From positions 1,922,001 through 1,986,000 of the forward strand of contig OY756144.1 of assembly GCA_963576785.1 (NCBI GenBank): a stretch of 64,000 bases of DNA, written 5' to 3'. A model generated the notes under the pieces. The model saw only the letters and a program-made list of their open reading frames with translations. It was not told the origin of the DNA and did no database searches. The first letter of the stretch is position 1. Every line of letters starts with the position of its first letter. This document shows, piece by piece, positions 1 to 12,525 of the stretch. A program made the translations under genes and the position numbers. The stretch comes from Chlorophyllum brunneum (taxonomy: Eukaryota; Basidiomycota; Agaricomycetes; Agaricales; Agaricaceae).

Positions 1-1487
1 TGGCGGACAACGCTGACGTCTTAAACACTGCCACGACACAAAATAACGGTGTCGCACAGTCCCAACAGCCAAGCAAAACTGCGCTCTGGATCAAGATTCA
101 CCAAGTGTTGCTCGTTATAGGAGTATTATATGTTGCGGCAGTCATCCTCCTGTGTGTGCCTTTCTTCCAAAGACAGTAAGCTCAACTCGCGTCAGTTGGA
201 GTTAACAGCTCACCGCCCGACAAGTGCGATTTACCTCAATGCGATCAAGATTCCCCTCTTTGCAAACTTCGATCTACCAGAAAAGTATGGTCTTGCCCGT
301 ATGTTTCGCCTCCACAACCGCACTATGGCCCATAAGCTCACGCCACATGTAGCTAATAAAACTTTGAACATACGTATACCTACCCAAGATGGGGAGTCCC
401 TCGGGGCATGGTTCATTTTGTCGGACCATTATTATCATCAACTCCCGGCATATCCAACCAGGGAATCACTGCCTGCGAAGCACATTCCCGTAGCTGTCCA
501 GAAATATCCCACCATTTTGTTCTTCCATGGAAATGCTGCGACCCGTGCTTTCCATGCTCGCGTACAACACTATACTGCCTTTTCTTCTCGACTTGGCGCA
601 AACATTTTAGCGATTGACTATCGGGGATTTGCTGATAGTACCGGGACACCAAGCGAACTGGGCCTCATACGCGATGCCCGAGCGGCTTGGGACTGGCTTA
701 TCCGGAAGGGTGTCGACGCCGATGAGGTCTTGATTGTAGGGCACAGTCTGGGCACGGGTGTCAGTGCTGGGCTAGCAAAGGAGCTCGCGCGAGACGGCAT
801 TGCTCCCAAGGGACTCGTGTTACTGAGTGTAAGTTATGCTCATTATATTGGGAAGCAATTAATGAGGTATTTTAGCCTTTCTCAAGCATACGTGGGGTGT
901 TAGAGACATACCACATTCTGGGGTTGGTTCCTTTGATGAAACCACTTGCCACGATTCCAGGGGTCCCAAGTAAGTCATCAAGCATTTGACCTTGGCGGGG
1001 CTAACTGAATGCTATAGGTCTCATAACACGGGCCTTGGTTCACAAATTTGACACCCTCAAAGCTGTTCCAGTAAGCTACAACGCCACTCCCTTTAGCTGC
1101 CTACTCACTCCTTGATAGCACATAGACGGACCGGTACTGATTGCGCACGCAGAGAACGATTGGGATATCCCAGATTCTCATTCGAACGTACTATTCAACG
1201 CCTTTGTTGATGCCGTACTACCCGAACTCAAGTTGCCAGCTAATGCAATCAGGGCCACAAAGGAAGAGTACAATATGATGTCATCCTCTCTTGAGAAGCG
1301 GCAGGTTGCGAGGGAGCAGGTGGTTATACGGAGTGACATGCCAGGATTTGGATACATGGAAAGCTTCTGTGACAAAACAAAAGAACGAAACGTGACGCTG
1401 GTGAAGACATTGTATGGAGGACATGATTATCTAGGGGTACAAGAGGGCGTACAGGATGCGATTGGACGGATGTTTGGAATGAGTTGA
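1..1487 (+). CDS. ABHD12-like alpha/beta hydrolase (5' base missing)
   Basis: Likely membrane-anchored serine hydrolase of the ABHD12 (lysophospholipid or monoacylglycerol lipase) family. Position 1 is the second base of the start codon: reading tg as the end of atg gives MADNADV. I read five exons: 1-175, 225-828, 876-969, 1018-1070 and 1119-1487, about 431 residues, with phases that agree at every junction. Exon 1 holds one hydrophobic segment (LLVIGVLYVAAVILL), probably a signal anchor. The rest shows the family order: LFFHGNAA oxyanion region, DYRGFADS, the nucleophile elbow GHSLG, a late Asp in AHAENDWDIP and the catalytic His in YGGHDYLG. The 33-bp intron suggested by the first acceptor breaks the frame, so the acceptor at 224 was chosen. 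Substrate is unknown. Confidence 0.85.
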
Positions 1488-1694
1488 GTACCTCATGTAT
1501 CGTACACATGCGAGAGAAACTGCGCCATCATCGCCGTCCAACCAGCGTACTCATGCAAGAACAATCCGTCGCTCTCATCCCCATCTCCAAACAAACAAAC
1601 ATTCTCTCCGCCTCATCATTCATCCCGTCCGCTCTCTCCTCATTGCCATCCAGCCAGCCCGCCGTTTCCTTCCCTAGAAGCAGATCCACCAACC

Positions 1695-2204
1695 ATGTAT
1701 CCTCCCAACCCGCATGTAAAAATGACATCGCTTATTCTCGCTCGAGCAAGACCCAGCTCCCACCACTAGCACTGATAGTTCAGGCAACCTGGTCCAAATT
1801 GGAGAGAATCCCAGCGATCCTCTGACCTCTCGGGCCAGGAACGCTCAGTACCTCTCGTTTTCCATTTCAACCCGGTGCCTCGGCATCATCATCACATCGT
1901 AAACACAACCTAGCTGATCTCCCCGCATCTTTGGAACGCGACAAAGGGCGAGTGCCTTCCCAAATTTTCGACACTTTCCAGCAGAAGAAGGCCATCACAG
2001 TGTTCCAACACCATTCTCCACCGTGCATATGTTTTTTAACAACGAAGTCGGTATGCCTTAGCGAAGAATACACCTATCCTGCTACCAGTGTATCCCCCTT
2101 ATCCTCAGCGCCGAGTCGACAGAGGTCGACAGCATTAGGGATGAGGGCTCTGGAGGTCTAGCAGGGATTCCAGAGTTAGGGAAATTGGACGCAGGACATA
2201 GTAG
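1695..2204 (+). pseudogene. Phytochrome pseudogene, 5' fragment left of the insertion
   Basis: This is the upstream part of the phytochrome gene whose main body lies at 14144-19010. A candidate start atg is at 1695, after a pyrimidine-rich stretch that would suit a 5' UTR. Frame-broken coding-like stretches follow (for example NLVQIGENPSDPLTSRARNAQ-like text near 1787-1840). The last stretch, 2061-2204, is open and ends in codon position 2 at the insertion. Skipping 2205-14143 joins it in frame to 14144, and the open frame runs into the RCEDE motif of the phytochrome N-terminal PAS domain. The exact start and any introns here are uncertain. Confidence 0.6.
2200..2204. repeat. Target-site duplication agtag, left copy
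   Basis: Five bases, agtag, directly outside the left inverted repeat, matched by agtag at 14139-14143. Keeping one copy restores an open reading frame across the site. Confidence 0.7.
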
Positions 2205-2239
2205 TATGGAAAGCCGGAGCACCTTGCTGCCAAGACTTA
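2205..2239 (+). repeat. Terminal inverted repeat, left
   Basis: Perfect 35-base inverted match to 14104-14138. The match fades beyond it, although a gacccc block follows at a similar distance inside both ends. Confidence 0.8.
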
Positions 2240-3922
2240 CCGCTTTCGGCAGAGACCCCAGGAACTTTGTCACATGACATGTCAGACATATTAAACTTTT
2301 TTCAATATATTTATGAGTCCACAACTGATTATTGTGCAAATGTGACGTAGCACCTCGTAACACTATATAGCACTATGTACCAACATGTACTAGAATATAT
2401 AGACCAAGAAAATTTACATCCCATGCTACTTCTATGCAAATACATAAGACAGTTATTATAAGATATTGCACCATATACCTTTATAACCCTAATATTGACA
2501 TTTATCTTCCTGCTGGGGCCTACATAGACTATAATCTTATTACAACAAGTGTTTGCAAATGAAAGGCTATTCCAATGGGTTTGGAATACTTGCATGAGCC
2601 CCACTTCTTCACTAGCCTTCAGCAGAATGTGAGCACTTGCAAATGCATTATTGAAGCAGTCAAAAAAATGAATCATTGTTGTCATTTATACTTACTAGTT
2701 GTATTCCATGTGGCTAGCTCTTTAGTCTATTATTTATATAATATTCATCATCAAGGCTACACCCTCTGACTATTATAGGTTTGGCTACTAAGGGCAATCG
2801 AAGAGGATGTGACCTTTAGGGTATGGCCTTAATACCTATCTCAACCAAGTAACTGGATAAACAAGTGTTATCAAACTGTTATTACTTAACCAAGAAATGG
2901 AAATCCTGTTTATCTTGTAGCTCTGAGTGATAAGAGTGAGTAGAGAATAAGTAGTTAAGTAATCTTCTATTGATTGACAGCAACTATTAATGGAAACTTT
3001 TCTTAGGCAATCAAGAAGGCTATCCTTGTAGAAGATCAAAGATTAAGCCTTGAATTTCTAATACAGTTGGCTATTTGTACTAACTACTTCTTTTCTATAA
3101 ATACTACAGAGTATAGATAATAAGACTGAAATACATTTCACAATGTGAAACTGATAGATATGAAACACATGATGAAATACTACTAAAGATAGACATAAAA
3201 CTGATAAAGGTGAAACAACTAAATATAGAACAAAGTGAAACTAAAAAAGATAAAATGGATAAGTGCTTACTTATCCTCGGAAATCTCAGATGATAATGAT
3301 AGAGATTCATTGGAACAGCTGTAGTTACAAGACATGTAGGACAAAGTGGTAGATGGTAATGATGATGATGGTAGTGATAAAAGAATTGCATTCATTGGCT
3401 GATTGAATTGGATGATAGGGACAATATCAGTGTAGTTGGCTTTTTAGAGAGGTAAGACTCAGATGACTCAACAAAGGCTTGAGTGGATTGCAATACTGGA
3501 TGGGAAGAGTCATTACTGTCACTACTAGGTACAGCAAGTTCATTATCTGGTGATAAGTTCCTTGGTTGCATCTCTATATAATAGATTCCATTAGCAACTT
3601 ATTGGTAAATGAGTACTTTGAGCACTAGACTACAAGTATACATGTAAGGGTAGATGTACTGCATTGTTTCTTTGGTAGTAGGTCATGCTTTCCAACTGTT
3701 ATTCCAGGTGCCATAGAGGTTGTTCTTGATGGTACATAAGTAGAGTCCATTAGTGTCACATACATATAAGTATGGTACATATTTCCAAGCTAGTCAAAGT
3801 AAAGAGTCAATGATAGTGTTGTTGGATTGTAGTGGTAGAACAAGTGGTATTGCTTCTGGGAACTTGTTATAATCTCTGATGTAGGTTCAAGGTTTGGACA
3901 TAACACTGACTTACATTATACA
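2240..3922. other. AT-rich body of the TIR element, no gene recognised
   Basis: About 1.7 kb of AT-rich DNA with only short reading frames. A Ser/Asn-rich stretch can be read on the minus strand around 3400-3570 and resembles the linker between integrase and reverse transcriptase in Copia polyproteins, but no domain motif supports this. It may be decayed transposase or further retroelement debris. Confidence 0.4.
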
Positions 3923-4363
3923 TGTTTTCCAGCACAGTAACACACAGTGACAGATGGATAATCTGACTTACTAATAGTTTGGTTAGTAGACAGTAAAGTT
4001 ACTAAAAGAGTTGCTATGAGTTGAGTAGAGTAAGGTAGAATAATTGAGTAGATTGTCTAAGAAAACATAAGGGAATATATGCTGCTTTATATACTAAGTG
4101 TCTAGATAGCAAACCCTAAGACCTATGAGTAATAACTATGCATAATGAGTTAGTAATGACTATGGAGTCCCTTAAAATACTGTAATATCATTAGTGGTGT
4201 CCAGTAGCATAATTGGAGCAATAGCAATCAGTCAGCTCATGAAATACATAAGTAAGAGATGCATAATGTGAGTCAGAGAGTGCAGCCTCAATGACAAATA
4301 TTTGATGAATAATATACTGAAGAGCTAGTCATATATAATACAACTTAGAAAGTACAAATGACA
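3923..4363 (-). repeat. Copia A 3' LTR
   Basis: About 441 bp, clearly homologous over its whole length to 13001-13443. Both begin tgtt on the plus strand. This copy ends caaatgaca and the other caaatgata. Confidence 0.75.
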
Positions 4364-4433
4364 ACACTCCTTTTAGTTCAAAGTACAATATGAATTAAGC
4401 ACCAAACTGAATAGGTAAATAATTGTGACATTA

Positions 4434-5202
4434 TTAGAATTTAACAGTATCCAGACTTTTTATACAGATGTTGGCAGAGTTCTTTTCAGACTTAACATAA
4501 AATAATTCAATACTACCTATCTCAATGAGTTTATGGATAAAATACCAGTGAATTGTGACATGTTTGGATCCATGTTCAATGACTAGGTTAGAAGCCCAAA
4601 AAGTTGAACCCAAATTATCATACATAAGATATAGAGTAGGTTGTTCAAAACCAATCCCACTTAGTAGCTGATGGATCTAAATCAGTTGACAAAATGTCTT
4701 GCACATGGTGACATACTCAGCTTCTGTAGTAGACAGTGCTGTGGTAGCTTGTTGGTGACTTAACTGAGAGACTGGTCTGTTGGCAAACAAGACTAAGTTA
4801 CTGGAAGTAGATTTGTATGTAGTAAGATATCCTATGAAATTAGAATCAGAGAAGTCCTGAATAGACTTCTTAGATTGCCCATTAAAGACTAGGTGATAGT
4901 GTTTCATACTTAGAAGGTAGCGGCACAAGTATAAACTGTACTTGTAATGCTCCTCTGATAGACTAGTCATTTGCTGACTAAGTTTCACAACAGCATAAGT
5001 AATATCAAATCGTGAGCCAATCATGAGATATATCAGGGATCCAATAAGTTATTGGTACTTCTGGCAGAACTCAGGGTCAACAGTACTCTTATAAGGTAGG
5101 AAGGCACATCCTACCAGAAAAGGTATTTGAGTTGGCCTTACAGTAATACCAAATTTAGCAAGAACCTTATCAAAATATGAAATCTGATTAACATAGATCT
5201 AC
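4434..5202 (-). pseudogene. Copia A RT end and RNase H fragment
   Basis: Minus-strand reading frames give typical Ty1/Copia C-terminal text. Near 5010-5035 is YLMIGSRFDITYAVVKLSQ. Around 4850 is the RNase H FSDSNF block, followed by STTEAEYV near 4730. The last part, near 4434-4625, reads FWASNLVIEHGSKHV. The frame is broken by stops between 4626 and 4677 and upstream of 5035. It continues the RT fragment at 12531-13000, from which it was separated by insertion of Copia B. Confidence 0.8.
5198..5202. repeat. Target-site duplication tctac, left of Copia B
   Basis: tctac abuts the left LTR of the inner element and is repeated exactly at 12526-12530. Confidence 0.9.
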
Positions 5203-5775
5203 TGTTGAGGAAACAACTGTAACAAGTTGTTTGCTGGGGGCAGTAGTAAACGCAGTGGGAGAGAACATAAGGTCCACTCACTGAGATAATAAGCTTCTAT
5301 CTGATATCTGTAAAAAAGTAATTCGGATAGACAGATATTATTGATGAAATGGTTAATATCAGTATCGACAAGATTGAAGTCAAGTAAGTTAGTGTTTGGG
5401 TTATACTGAAGAATGTAAGAAATGATGAGAGAAGTTGTTTGATTGAACAAGATACAGAACTAGGTCTGCTACATGGGGTTTATATACATATTGAAGTATA
5501 GGCAAGTCATACTACATAAAATACTAGAAATACATGGAATATTCCTTATAACTCCCTTTAACTATAGCGTAGTGCCTGCGGAGTACTGCGGAACGTAGTA
5601 TCTAGTCATTGGTACTATGTAGAATAATCTATCAAGTACTTATGACTCTCATCATATACAGAGCAACTCATAGGAAGTTACTTATGGATTGAAGTTACTG
5701 AAAAGTAATGGATCAGTCTATTATTGTTATAATGACTTCATAGTTTATTTCTAGAATATGTCCAAAACTTCAACA
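5203..5775 (-). repeat. Copia B 3' LTR
   Basis: 573 bp, starting tgttgagg and ending cttcaaca on the plus strand (tg...ca). It is about 94-95 percent identical by eye to 11965-12525, with two indels. Confidence 0.9.
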
Positions 5776-5784
5776 CTCCTCCTT
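5776..5784 (-). other. Copia B polypurine tract
   Basis: On the minus strand aaggaggag directly precedes the 3' LTR. This is the usual plus-strand primer site in LTR elements. Confidence 0.7.
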
Positions 5785-5980
5785 GCTCTGTATTGATATA
5801 GAGTTTTAATCACTCAAATGTCAAGCCAAGGCGAGGTCGGAATAGATTGAATTTAATTTTATCTAAATTCTTTGTGAGAATATCGGCAGGGTTTTCTATA
5901 CCTTTCACAGAGAATATTTCAATCTTTCCATCTTCTACCAAATCATGGATGTAATGGTATTTGACATCAACATGTTTTGA

Positions 5981-8900
5981 TCATTTTTCTGTTACTGGAT
6001 TTTTGGCCCAAAATATTGAGCCCTCATTATCACCAAAGAGATAAGAGGCTAATAATCGGATACCAATTTCTTCCAACAAATTGACAGTCCAAACAAGTTG
6101 TCGACTGCAATCTGACAAAGCCATATATTTGGCTTCAGTGGAAGATAATGCAACAGTTTTCTGTTTCCTACTTAACCAAGCAATTGCTCCGCTGGCTAAT
6201 AAACAGAAATATCCAGTTACAAATTTACGACTAATTGGATCACCAGCCCAATCAGAGTCGGAAAAGGCATTCAGGCCTTGCATAGAACTTTCATTATAGG
6301 TAATTCTATATTTGCGAGTAGCATTAAGATACTTTAGCAAATGTAAGCCTGCATTGTAATGCGCTTTAGTTGGATTGGTCATATGTTGTGATAATTTGAC
6401 AGTGGCGAAAGCTATGTCGGGCCGACTGCCTATCATCAGATACATAACTGATCCTACTAACTGTTGATACCTCTTTATGAAGTCAGGTGTCGCTTTTCCT
6501 GTATTGGATTCGAAGATAAATCCATTTGGTAATGGGATTTCTTCTTTTCCAATTACTTTAAATTGATCAAGTACTTTTCCTAGATAATCCATTTGGTCTA
6601 GGGTGATTGATCGGTTTATAGGATTTTGCGAAATTTTCATGCCAAGAAACTCTTTGGTTGGACCAAGGTCTTGGCATTCCCATTTCTTCATAAAGAGTGC
6701 TTGCTTCTCATGTAGAAGTCTAGAGCCTCTAATTCCGACGAACATTGAGTCATCTACATAGACCAGAGCTATAATAAGCTCTTTGGTTTCAGGGTTGTAG
6801 TAATAATAGACTCCAGCATCTAGTTTGGATTGGACAAATCCTAGGTCGGTCGTTGACTTAGTCAATTCCTTCTACCATTGTCGTCCAGATTGCTTTAATC
6901 CATAAATGGCTCGGTTTAATTTCCAAACCAGATTACCACGACCTGTATTGAAACCTTCTGGAAGTTCCATATAGAGTTCTTCATCCAGTTTTCCATAGAG
7001 ATAAGCAGTTTTAACATCTAAACTGAGTATCTCCCAATTGTTGAGGGCAACAACTGCAAATATGAGTTGCACTGTCTCATAATGGACTACTGGTGAAAAT
7101 AGTTCATTGTAATTGATTCCCTCTATCTGAGAGAATCCTTTTGCTACTAGTCGAGCATGGTATTGACCATCTGATTTGGGTGTGAAGACCCATCTATTTT
7201 TGACAGCTCTTCTTTCTGGCAGAAGTTTTGCTAAGTCATAAATATGTCTTTCTCTGAGTGAGTTTAACTCTTCTAAGTATGCTTTCTACCATTTTGATTT
7301 CTCTTCTGATGGTAGTCAATCTAGATCCTTGAAAAAAATAGGAACTAATGGTGATTCAACTTTTTGAGTGCACAGATAATCAATTATCTCTACTCCTCCT
7401 TCTCTGCATAAGTTTTCTAATGTAGAAGCTTCATACTGAGAATGTCTATCGATTATTCCAGGTTTGGAAGTCTCTAATCAAATTTGTCTAATAAGTCTAC
7501 TTGTAGAACTTGTCAACTTTGCCTTAGGAGGTTAGAACATCTCATAGTCTTGGAGAATTTTGGTTGGATGCTTTGTAGAACCATAGAAGTTTCCTGGACA
7601 TTCAGGTACTTTTCTGGTTCTTTGCGATCTCTGAGATATTTCAGGAACCGGTATTTGATCCAAGTGACCTCGTAGTACAGAAGGACCAGCATTCCGATCA
7701 TCTTCAACAGGGGTATAGAGAATGAATGGTTGTACATCCAGATCATCTCTTTGAGAAGGTGGATGGTTTGAACCCTCAGGATAATTGGGTAGATTAGCAT
7801 ATGATAACTCATCACTGTCATCATCTTCTGGTATTTGTGCTTCTCTTGGTGGAAAGAGAATGTTTTGCACAATACCATCCCACTCCTCCTGAATATCGGT
7901 ATCAATATTCGGTGCTTTTCCCTTTCTTTTATTCTTTTTAGGTTCAGGGAAAGGAGTTGGAATGTGCCCATGAACAGATCTATAAGTCCTATCTTCTGGA
8001 GAACTTCCAGGAGAAGTTTGGGATATAGGACTCAGTGGTCTATCAAAAGGTAAACCAGTAGATGGATCTGGGGCATAGAAGATAATAACTTCTGAAGGTG
8101 TACTTCGAGAAGTAGAAGATGATGGTTGGTTCATCTGTTCTTCTCGCTTTTTCCCAATACATTTAGGAAAGTGTTCTTTGCTGAATACGACTGTTGGAGA
8201 TATATAGATTACATTTCCGTTTAGGTACCTCATGAAACGATAGTTTTTCCTATCTGATGTCCAACCAAGGAAAATCATGAGTTCTGACTTCGCTATCAGT
8301 TTATTGTCTCTTATCTCTTTTGAGAGAAAGACATAAGTACTACAGCCAAAGACTCTCTCTTTGGAAATGTCTGGAATCTTCTGATTCAACACTTTATAAG
8401 GTATTTTCCACATGAGCCATGATACCGGTGTTTTATTATAGATATGTATCGCATGATCTATAGAAAACTCCCACCAACTGTCAGGAATACAAGCATGATG
8501 CCTCATGGCTTCTGCTTTATCCATTAAAGTTCGGTTCAAGTTTTCCGCTCGACTATTTTGTTAGTGTATATGCAGTGCACTAGTCTCATGTATAATCCCT
8601 AATGAGTGCAAATGAGATTGTAACTCATCAGTTGTATACTCTCCTCCTCTATCAGTATAGAGATATTTTAATTTAGTCTCGTATTGAGTCTGAATTAAGG
8701 CAATGAAATTTTTCATTTCTTCTGCTGCTTCTGATTTCTTATGGAGGAAGCAAATCCATCCATGAGAGGAAAAGTTATCTATTATGGTCATGACCTATTT
8801 AAATTTATGGTAGGAAAGAATCAGAAGTTCAACCAAATCCAAGTGAATTCTTTCAAATGGACGTTTTGTGTGTGTAGGGTTTTCTCTAAAGGGTTTTTGG

Positions 8901-10168
8901 TGCATCTTTCTCTTAGCACAACCATCACAGACTAGTTTTTGCTCGGGAATCTGCACTGGAGTAAACCCAATTGTATTTTTCTCAAAATAATTGAGGATAT
9001 GATTAGAGGGATGTCCTAATCTCGCATGTACAACTTTGTAGCCAACAATCGGATCTGCAGTCATAGCTGCTTGTTCTGAATGTACAATTTTTGTATTAAC
9101 AAAATGTAAAGTAGTATTGCAACTTGCTGAAGGATATACTTGAAGAATAGCATTTCCTTTGCTATCAACTACTATTGATTCATTGGCATCTGTTCTAACA
9201 GTTTTGCTATCTTGGCATAACTGTCCCACTGACATTAGTCATTCAGAGGTTCCTTTTAGAAGGAAGACTGGATATATTAATATCTGCATTGGTTGAATGC
9301 TGTCAGTCTTCCCGTTATAGACTCTATGTTTAAGCATAACTGCGCCAAGACCAACCACATTAAGGTAGGGGCCTTGTGCTCCTACAGTCTTAATTGGGAT
9401 TGAAACTTTGAGTTCTTCAAAGTTGATAAAGTCTTCTACATAAGGGGTATAATGATATGATGCCCCTGAGTCTAATAACCATATGTCACTATATTCTTCT
9501 AGTGGCATTATGATTTGATCATTGCTCATCAATTGAGATCTAATTTGATCCGGTACTCTTAAATACTGATCGGGCATACGCATAGAGAAACAAGAAAATT
9601 GAGAAGTGTTAAAACACTTCTTACTCATTGATTTATATGTAACAACATAATTATGGGATCCTAAAGGTCCCGATTGCATATCTATATGCCCGGCCCCCAA
9701 TGTCCCTTTCCCTTGCCCTTGCCCTTCTTCTTGTGAAGTCAGCCAGTCAGCATATTGGTGATAGGACTGTGTATCAGGGTTAGTAAGAGTATCTGAGATT
9801 GAATTGATCACGTACCTAGCTCCTCTCTTCTTCTTGAAGTCACTTCTGTAGTTGGTCGATGAAAGTCCAAGAGACACCTCAGATTGAGGTGCCGAAGCAA
9901 AAGGTTCAGACTTAGGAGACTTCGTAAAGGGTCCAGAAGAGGGTCCAGTAATGTTCACAGGGTTTCTGGGATTGCGAATGTTGTAAGCAACATCCTGAGC
10001 TGGCGCTATGAGGTCTTCGACCTCCTGCTCTCCTTCAACCCGCTTGAAGGTCTCGTCTACCAACACTGTAAGTATGGTAGGTTGCCTATAAGTGGTCTTG
10101 TTTTTCTGAGTAAGAGAATATCTCTTACTCTGAAAATACTCCATCAGAGGGAAGGAACTCCTCTTCAT
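5981..10168 (-). pseudogene. Copia B pol: protease, integrase, RT, RNase H
   Basis: Minus-strand open segments 10168-9239, 9235-8795, 8791-8561, 8539-7532, 7072-6872 and 6865-5981 all share one frame. In order they show the aspartic protease motif DSGAS near 9465, a gag-pre-integrase zinc finger (HxRLGHxxxH...CDGC, about 9140-8925), the integrase core (TIIDNFS, then DRGGEY near 8650), a long Ser/Pro-rich linker, the RT catalytic box YVDD near 6755, and RNase H with FSDSDWAGD near 6255 and STEAKYM near 6125. In-frame stops interrupt it; at 8540-8560 a TAA stands where the family has CAA. The protein would be the retrotransposon polyprotein. Confidence 0.9.
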
Positions 10169-10724
10169 AGGTCCTAATGGCCAGAGCTACTATTTCCTCT
10201 GGAGGAGGAAGGTAGAATGGCTGAACCTCTCCAGGTTCAAGCAAATCACCCCGGGCAACAGAGTCCATGCTTGGAATTTTTACCACATGGTGTATAGCCA
10301 AATTAATTTTCGTCCCGAATTTGGGAGAAACCAATAAGGTATATGGCAAACCAAGGGGTAAGAGGAAAGAAAAGCAGATGCAAGTCGCATTAATATCGGA
10401 GTTACTATACTTTAGGAACCATTTACTCACCCTTGTGTATCCCTCACAGGTACAACCTGGGAGGTGGCCTGAAGGAACAGAAGGTGTACTGGGAGGTGTC
10501 ACTGATCGTCCTTGTTGGGTGCAGGAATGAAAGACCTCGTGCATTCTTCGATCATAGCAATTGAGAGCACATTTCTTCACTATTTGTATGGGCGAAGGAC
10601 CAATGACACAGTTGCGTCAAGTGATCACCTGTTGGATCCGCAGTGAGTTCTCAAGCAGTGCAGTGAAACATAAGTTTCGTGCTTCAGCACGTACCTTTTT
10701 TTTGAGCTCAGCATGAGCATTTTC

Positions 10725-11804
10725 TCATGCCTGCTGAACCTTCTTGGGATTAACCCAAGTAACAGGCTTAGGTCTCTCACTCACTAAAATACAAGTGGTT
10801 GGAGGAGCGGGAGTGGGAGTGGGTCTAGGTGCATCCATGTGCCTCATCAGGTTGAAGGGGGTCATTCCCAGACCAGTGAAGCAACAGACTACTGGTTCCG
10901 TAGTAGCGGCAAAGCCCGCCATGTAGGCCTGAGGTTTACCCTGGCACTTCTTGGGCTTCTTCTTCTTTTTCTGGACATTAATCCAGGTAGGAGTGGGAGG
11001 AGAAGGCTGAGGGGGCTGCCCACTCGGATTGGCAGGGTGGCAAGGTCCTCTCACCAGCTGGGCCCTGGTATTGCCTCTAGGGTGGAAGCAGTTCCAGGGT
11101 GGTCCAGGGCGAGTCCTGGGGAAGTTGCCCTGAGGGTGAGCTTGGTAGTTAGCGGTAGTAGCATATGAAGCTTGTTGGTTAGACATGGAGGGTCTGGATC
11201 CTTCATGTCTTGACCATTTAGTATTTATAGCCTGCTGAACTACCTCCCAGGTCATATCTACAACATCATTATTATTGGCTAATATTGTTTGCGCCACAGC
11301 ATTCTAATCAGGTGGTAATGCGTTCAAAGCGATTATCGTACCAAGAATTTCTGGCAATTTTACCTTAGCTATTTCTAATTGAGAAGCCATTATTCTCAAT
11401 TCAGCTATTTCCATTGCTGGATCTTGATTCCCAGAGATGCACTTTCACAGCATCCTTTGGAGAATTGAATATACTGCAGCAGGAGAAGGTGTCCCAAAGC
11501 GGGTTTTCAAGTTATTCCAAAGAAATCCAGGAGCGTCATGTCTATGGAGTAATAGGGAATCAGGTAAAGTGCCATTTATAATAGCCAATACCTGACCTCT
11601 CAATTGTTCTCTCCTTCTATTCTCCTCTATTAAGGCGGCAGGATTTTTGGGGGAGAGATCCTGGTCTGTCACAGTCCATCTGGACTGGTTAGAGCCAGTG
11701 ACAGAAATGAGGGTTAGGGCATCCTGAAACCTTTTAGACTAGAATGCATAGTTCTTAGGCCTATTGAGCTTAGGCAAACCAACAACAATATTATTGGTAG
11801 ACAT
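10725..11804 (-). pseudogene. Copia B gag
   Basis: A minus-strand frame starts at atg 11804 and is broken by stops near 11740, 11440 and 11305. It reads as a Copia gag polypeptide (LRGQVLAIINGTLPDSLL, then RFGTPSPAAVYSIL) and ends in a Pro/Lys-rich tail. At two of the stops (codons after NYAF and after PPD) a TAG stands where the family normally has Trp (TGG), a G-to-A change on this strand. The stretch 10125-10580 continues the gag frame and overlaps the pol frame, so gag and pol are in different frames. Whether that is natural or decay cannot be told from one copy. Confidence 0.75.
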
Positions 11805-11950
11805 AATATCTTCATCGAGTGTATTTCTTTCTAGAAGAAAATTCTTATATCAGCAATGATCAAAATACAAGGATAACTCTGTCAGGTAAAGCCCTATCAT
11901 CCTATCTCAGTTAGAAGGGATGATAATGGTTTAACCATTGGTAAGGCTAC

Positions 11951-11964
11951 CGAGGCCCATAACC
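11951..11964 (-). other. Copia B primer-binding site
   Basis: Directly inside the 5' LTR the minus strand reads ggttatgggcctcg. Drosophila copia has ggttatgggcccag at the same place and is primed by an internally cleaved initiator methionine tRNA. The match suggests the same half-tRNA priming here. Confidence 0.65.
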
Positions 11965-12525
11965 TATTGAGAAAACAACCATAATGAGTTGTTTGCTGGG
12001 GGTAGCAGTAAACGCAGTAGGAGAGAACGTAAGGTCTACTCACTGAGATAATAAGCTTCTATCTGATACCTGTAAAAAGGTAATTCGGATAGACAGATAT
12101 TATTGATGAAATGGTCAATATCAGTATCGACAAGATTGAAGTCAAGTAAGTTGGTATTTGGGTTGGAAGAATGTAAGAAATGATGAGAGAAGTTGTTCGA
12201 TTGAACAAGATACAGAACTAGGTCTGCTATATGGGGTTTATATACATATAGGTGAGTTATACTACATAAAATACTAGGAATACATGGAATGTTCCTTATG
12301 ACTCCCTTTAACTGCGGCGTAGTGCCTGTGGAATACTGCGGAACATAGTATCTAGTCATTGGTACTATGTAGAATAATCTATCAAGTACTTATGACTCTC
12401 ATCATATACAGAGCAACTCATAGGAAGTTACTTATAGATTGAAGTTACTGGAAAGTAACAGATCAGTCTATTATTGTCATAATGACTTCATAGTCTATTT
12501 CTAGAATATGTCCGAAACTTCAACA
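11965..12525 (-). repeat. Copia B 5' LTR
   Basis: 561 bp homologous to 5203-5775. Its inner end reads tattgag instead of tgttgag, so the terminal dinucleotide has mutated by a transition. Confidence 0.88.

Larger units (their letters stand above)
5203..12525 (-). mobile_element. Nearly full-length Ty1/Copia retrotransposon (B)
   Basis: A 7.3-kb minus-strand element with LTRs at 11965-12525 (5') and 5203-5775 (3'), a 5-bp target duplication, a primer-binding site and a polypurine tract. Order on the minus strand is gag, protease, integrase, reverse transcriptase, RNase H, which defines Ty1/Copia. Nearly all of pol (10168 down to 5981) is in one frame but is broken by a handful of stop codons, so the copy is dead without help in trans. 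It sits inside the RT gene of Copia A and is therefore the youngest layer of the nest. Confidence 0.92.

Noticed and set aside
1495..2080. Open stretches on both strands after the ABHD12-like gene, some looking coding
   Set aside because: The plus-strand pieces are best explained as the decayed start of the phytochrome gene, and the minus-strand ones as shadows. No independent gene has support.
10270..10430. A good-looking intron (gtgagt...ccaag) on the minus strand between gag and pol of Copia B
   Set aside because: Removing it does not bring the gag frame into the pol frame, so it cannot explain the frame change. I kept gag and pol as separate broken pieces.
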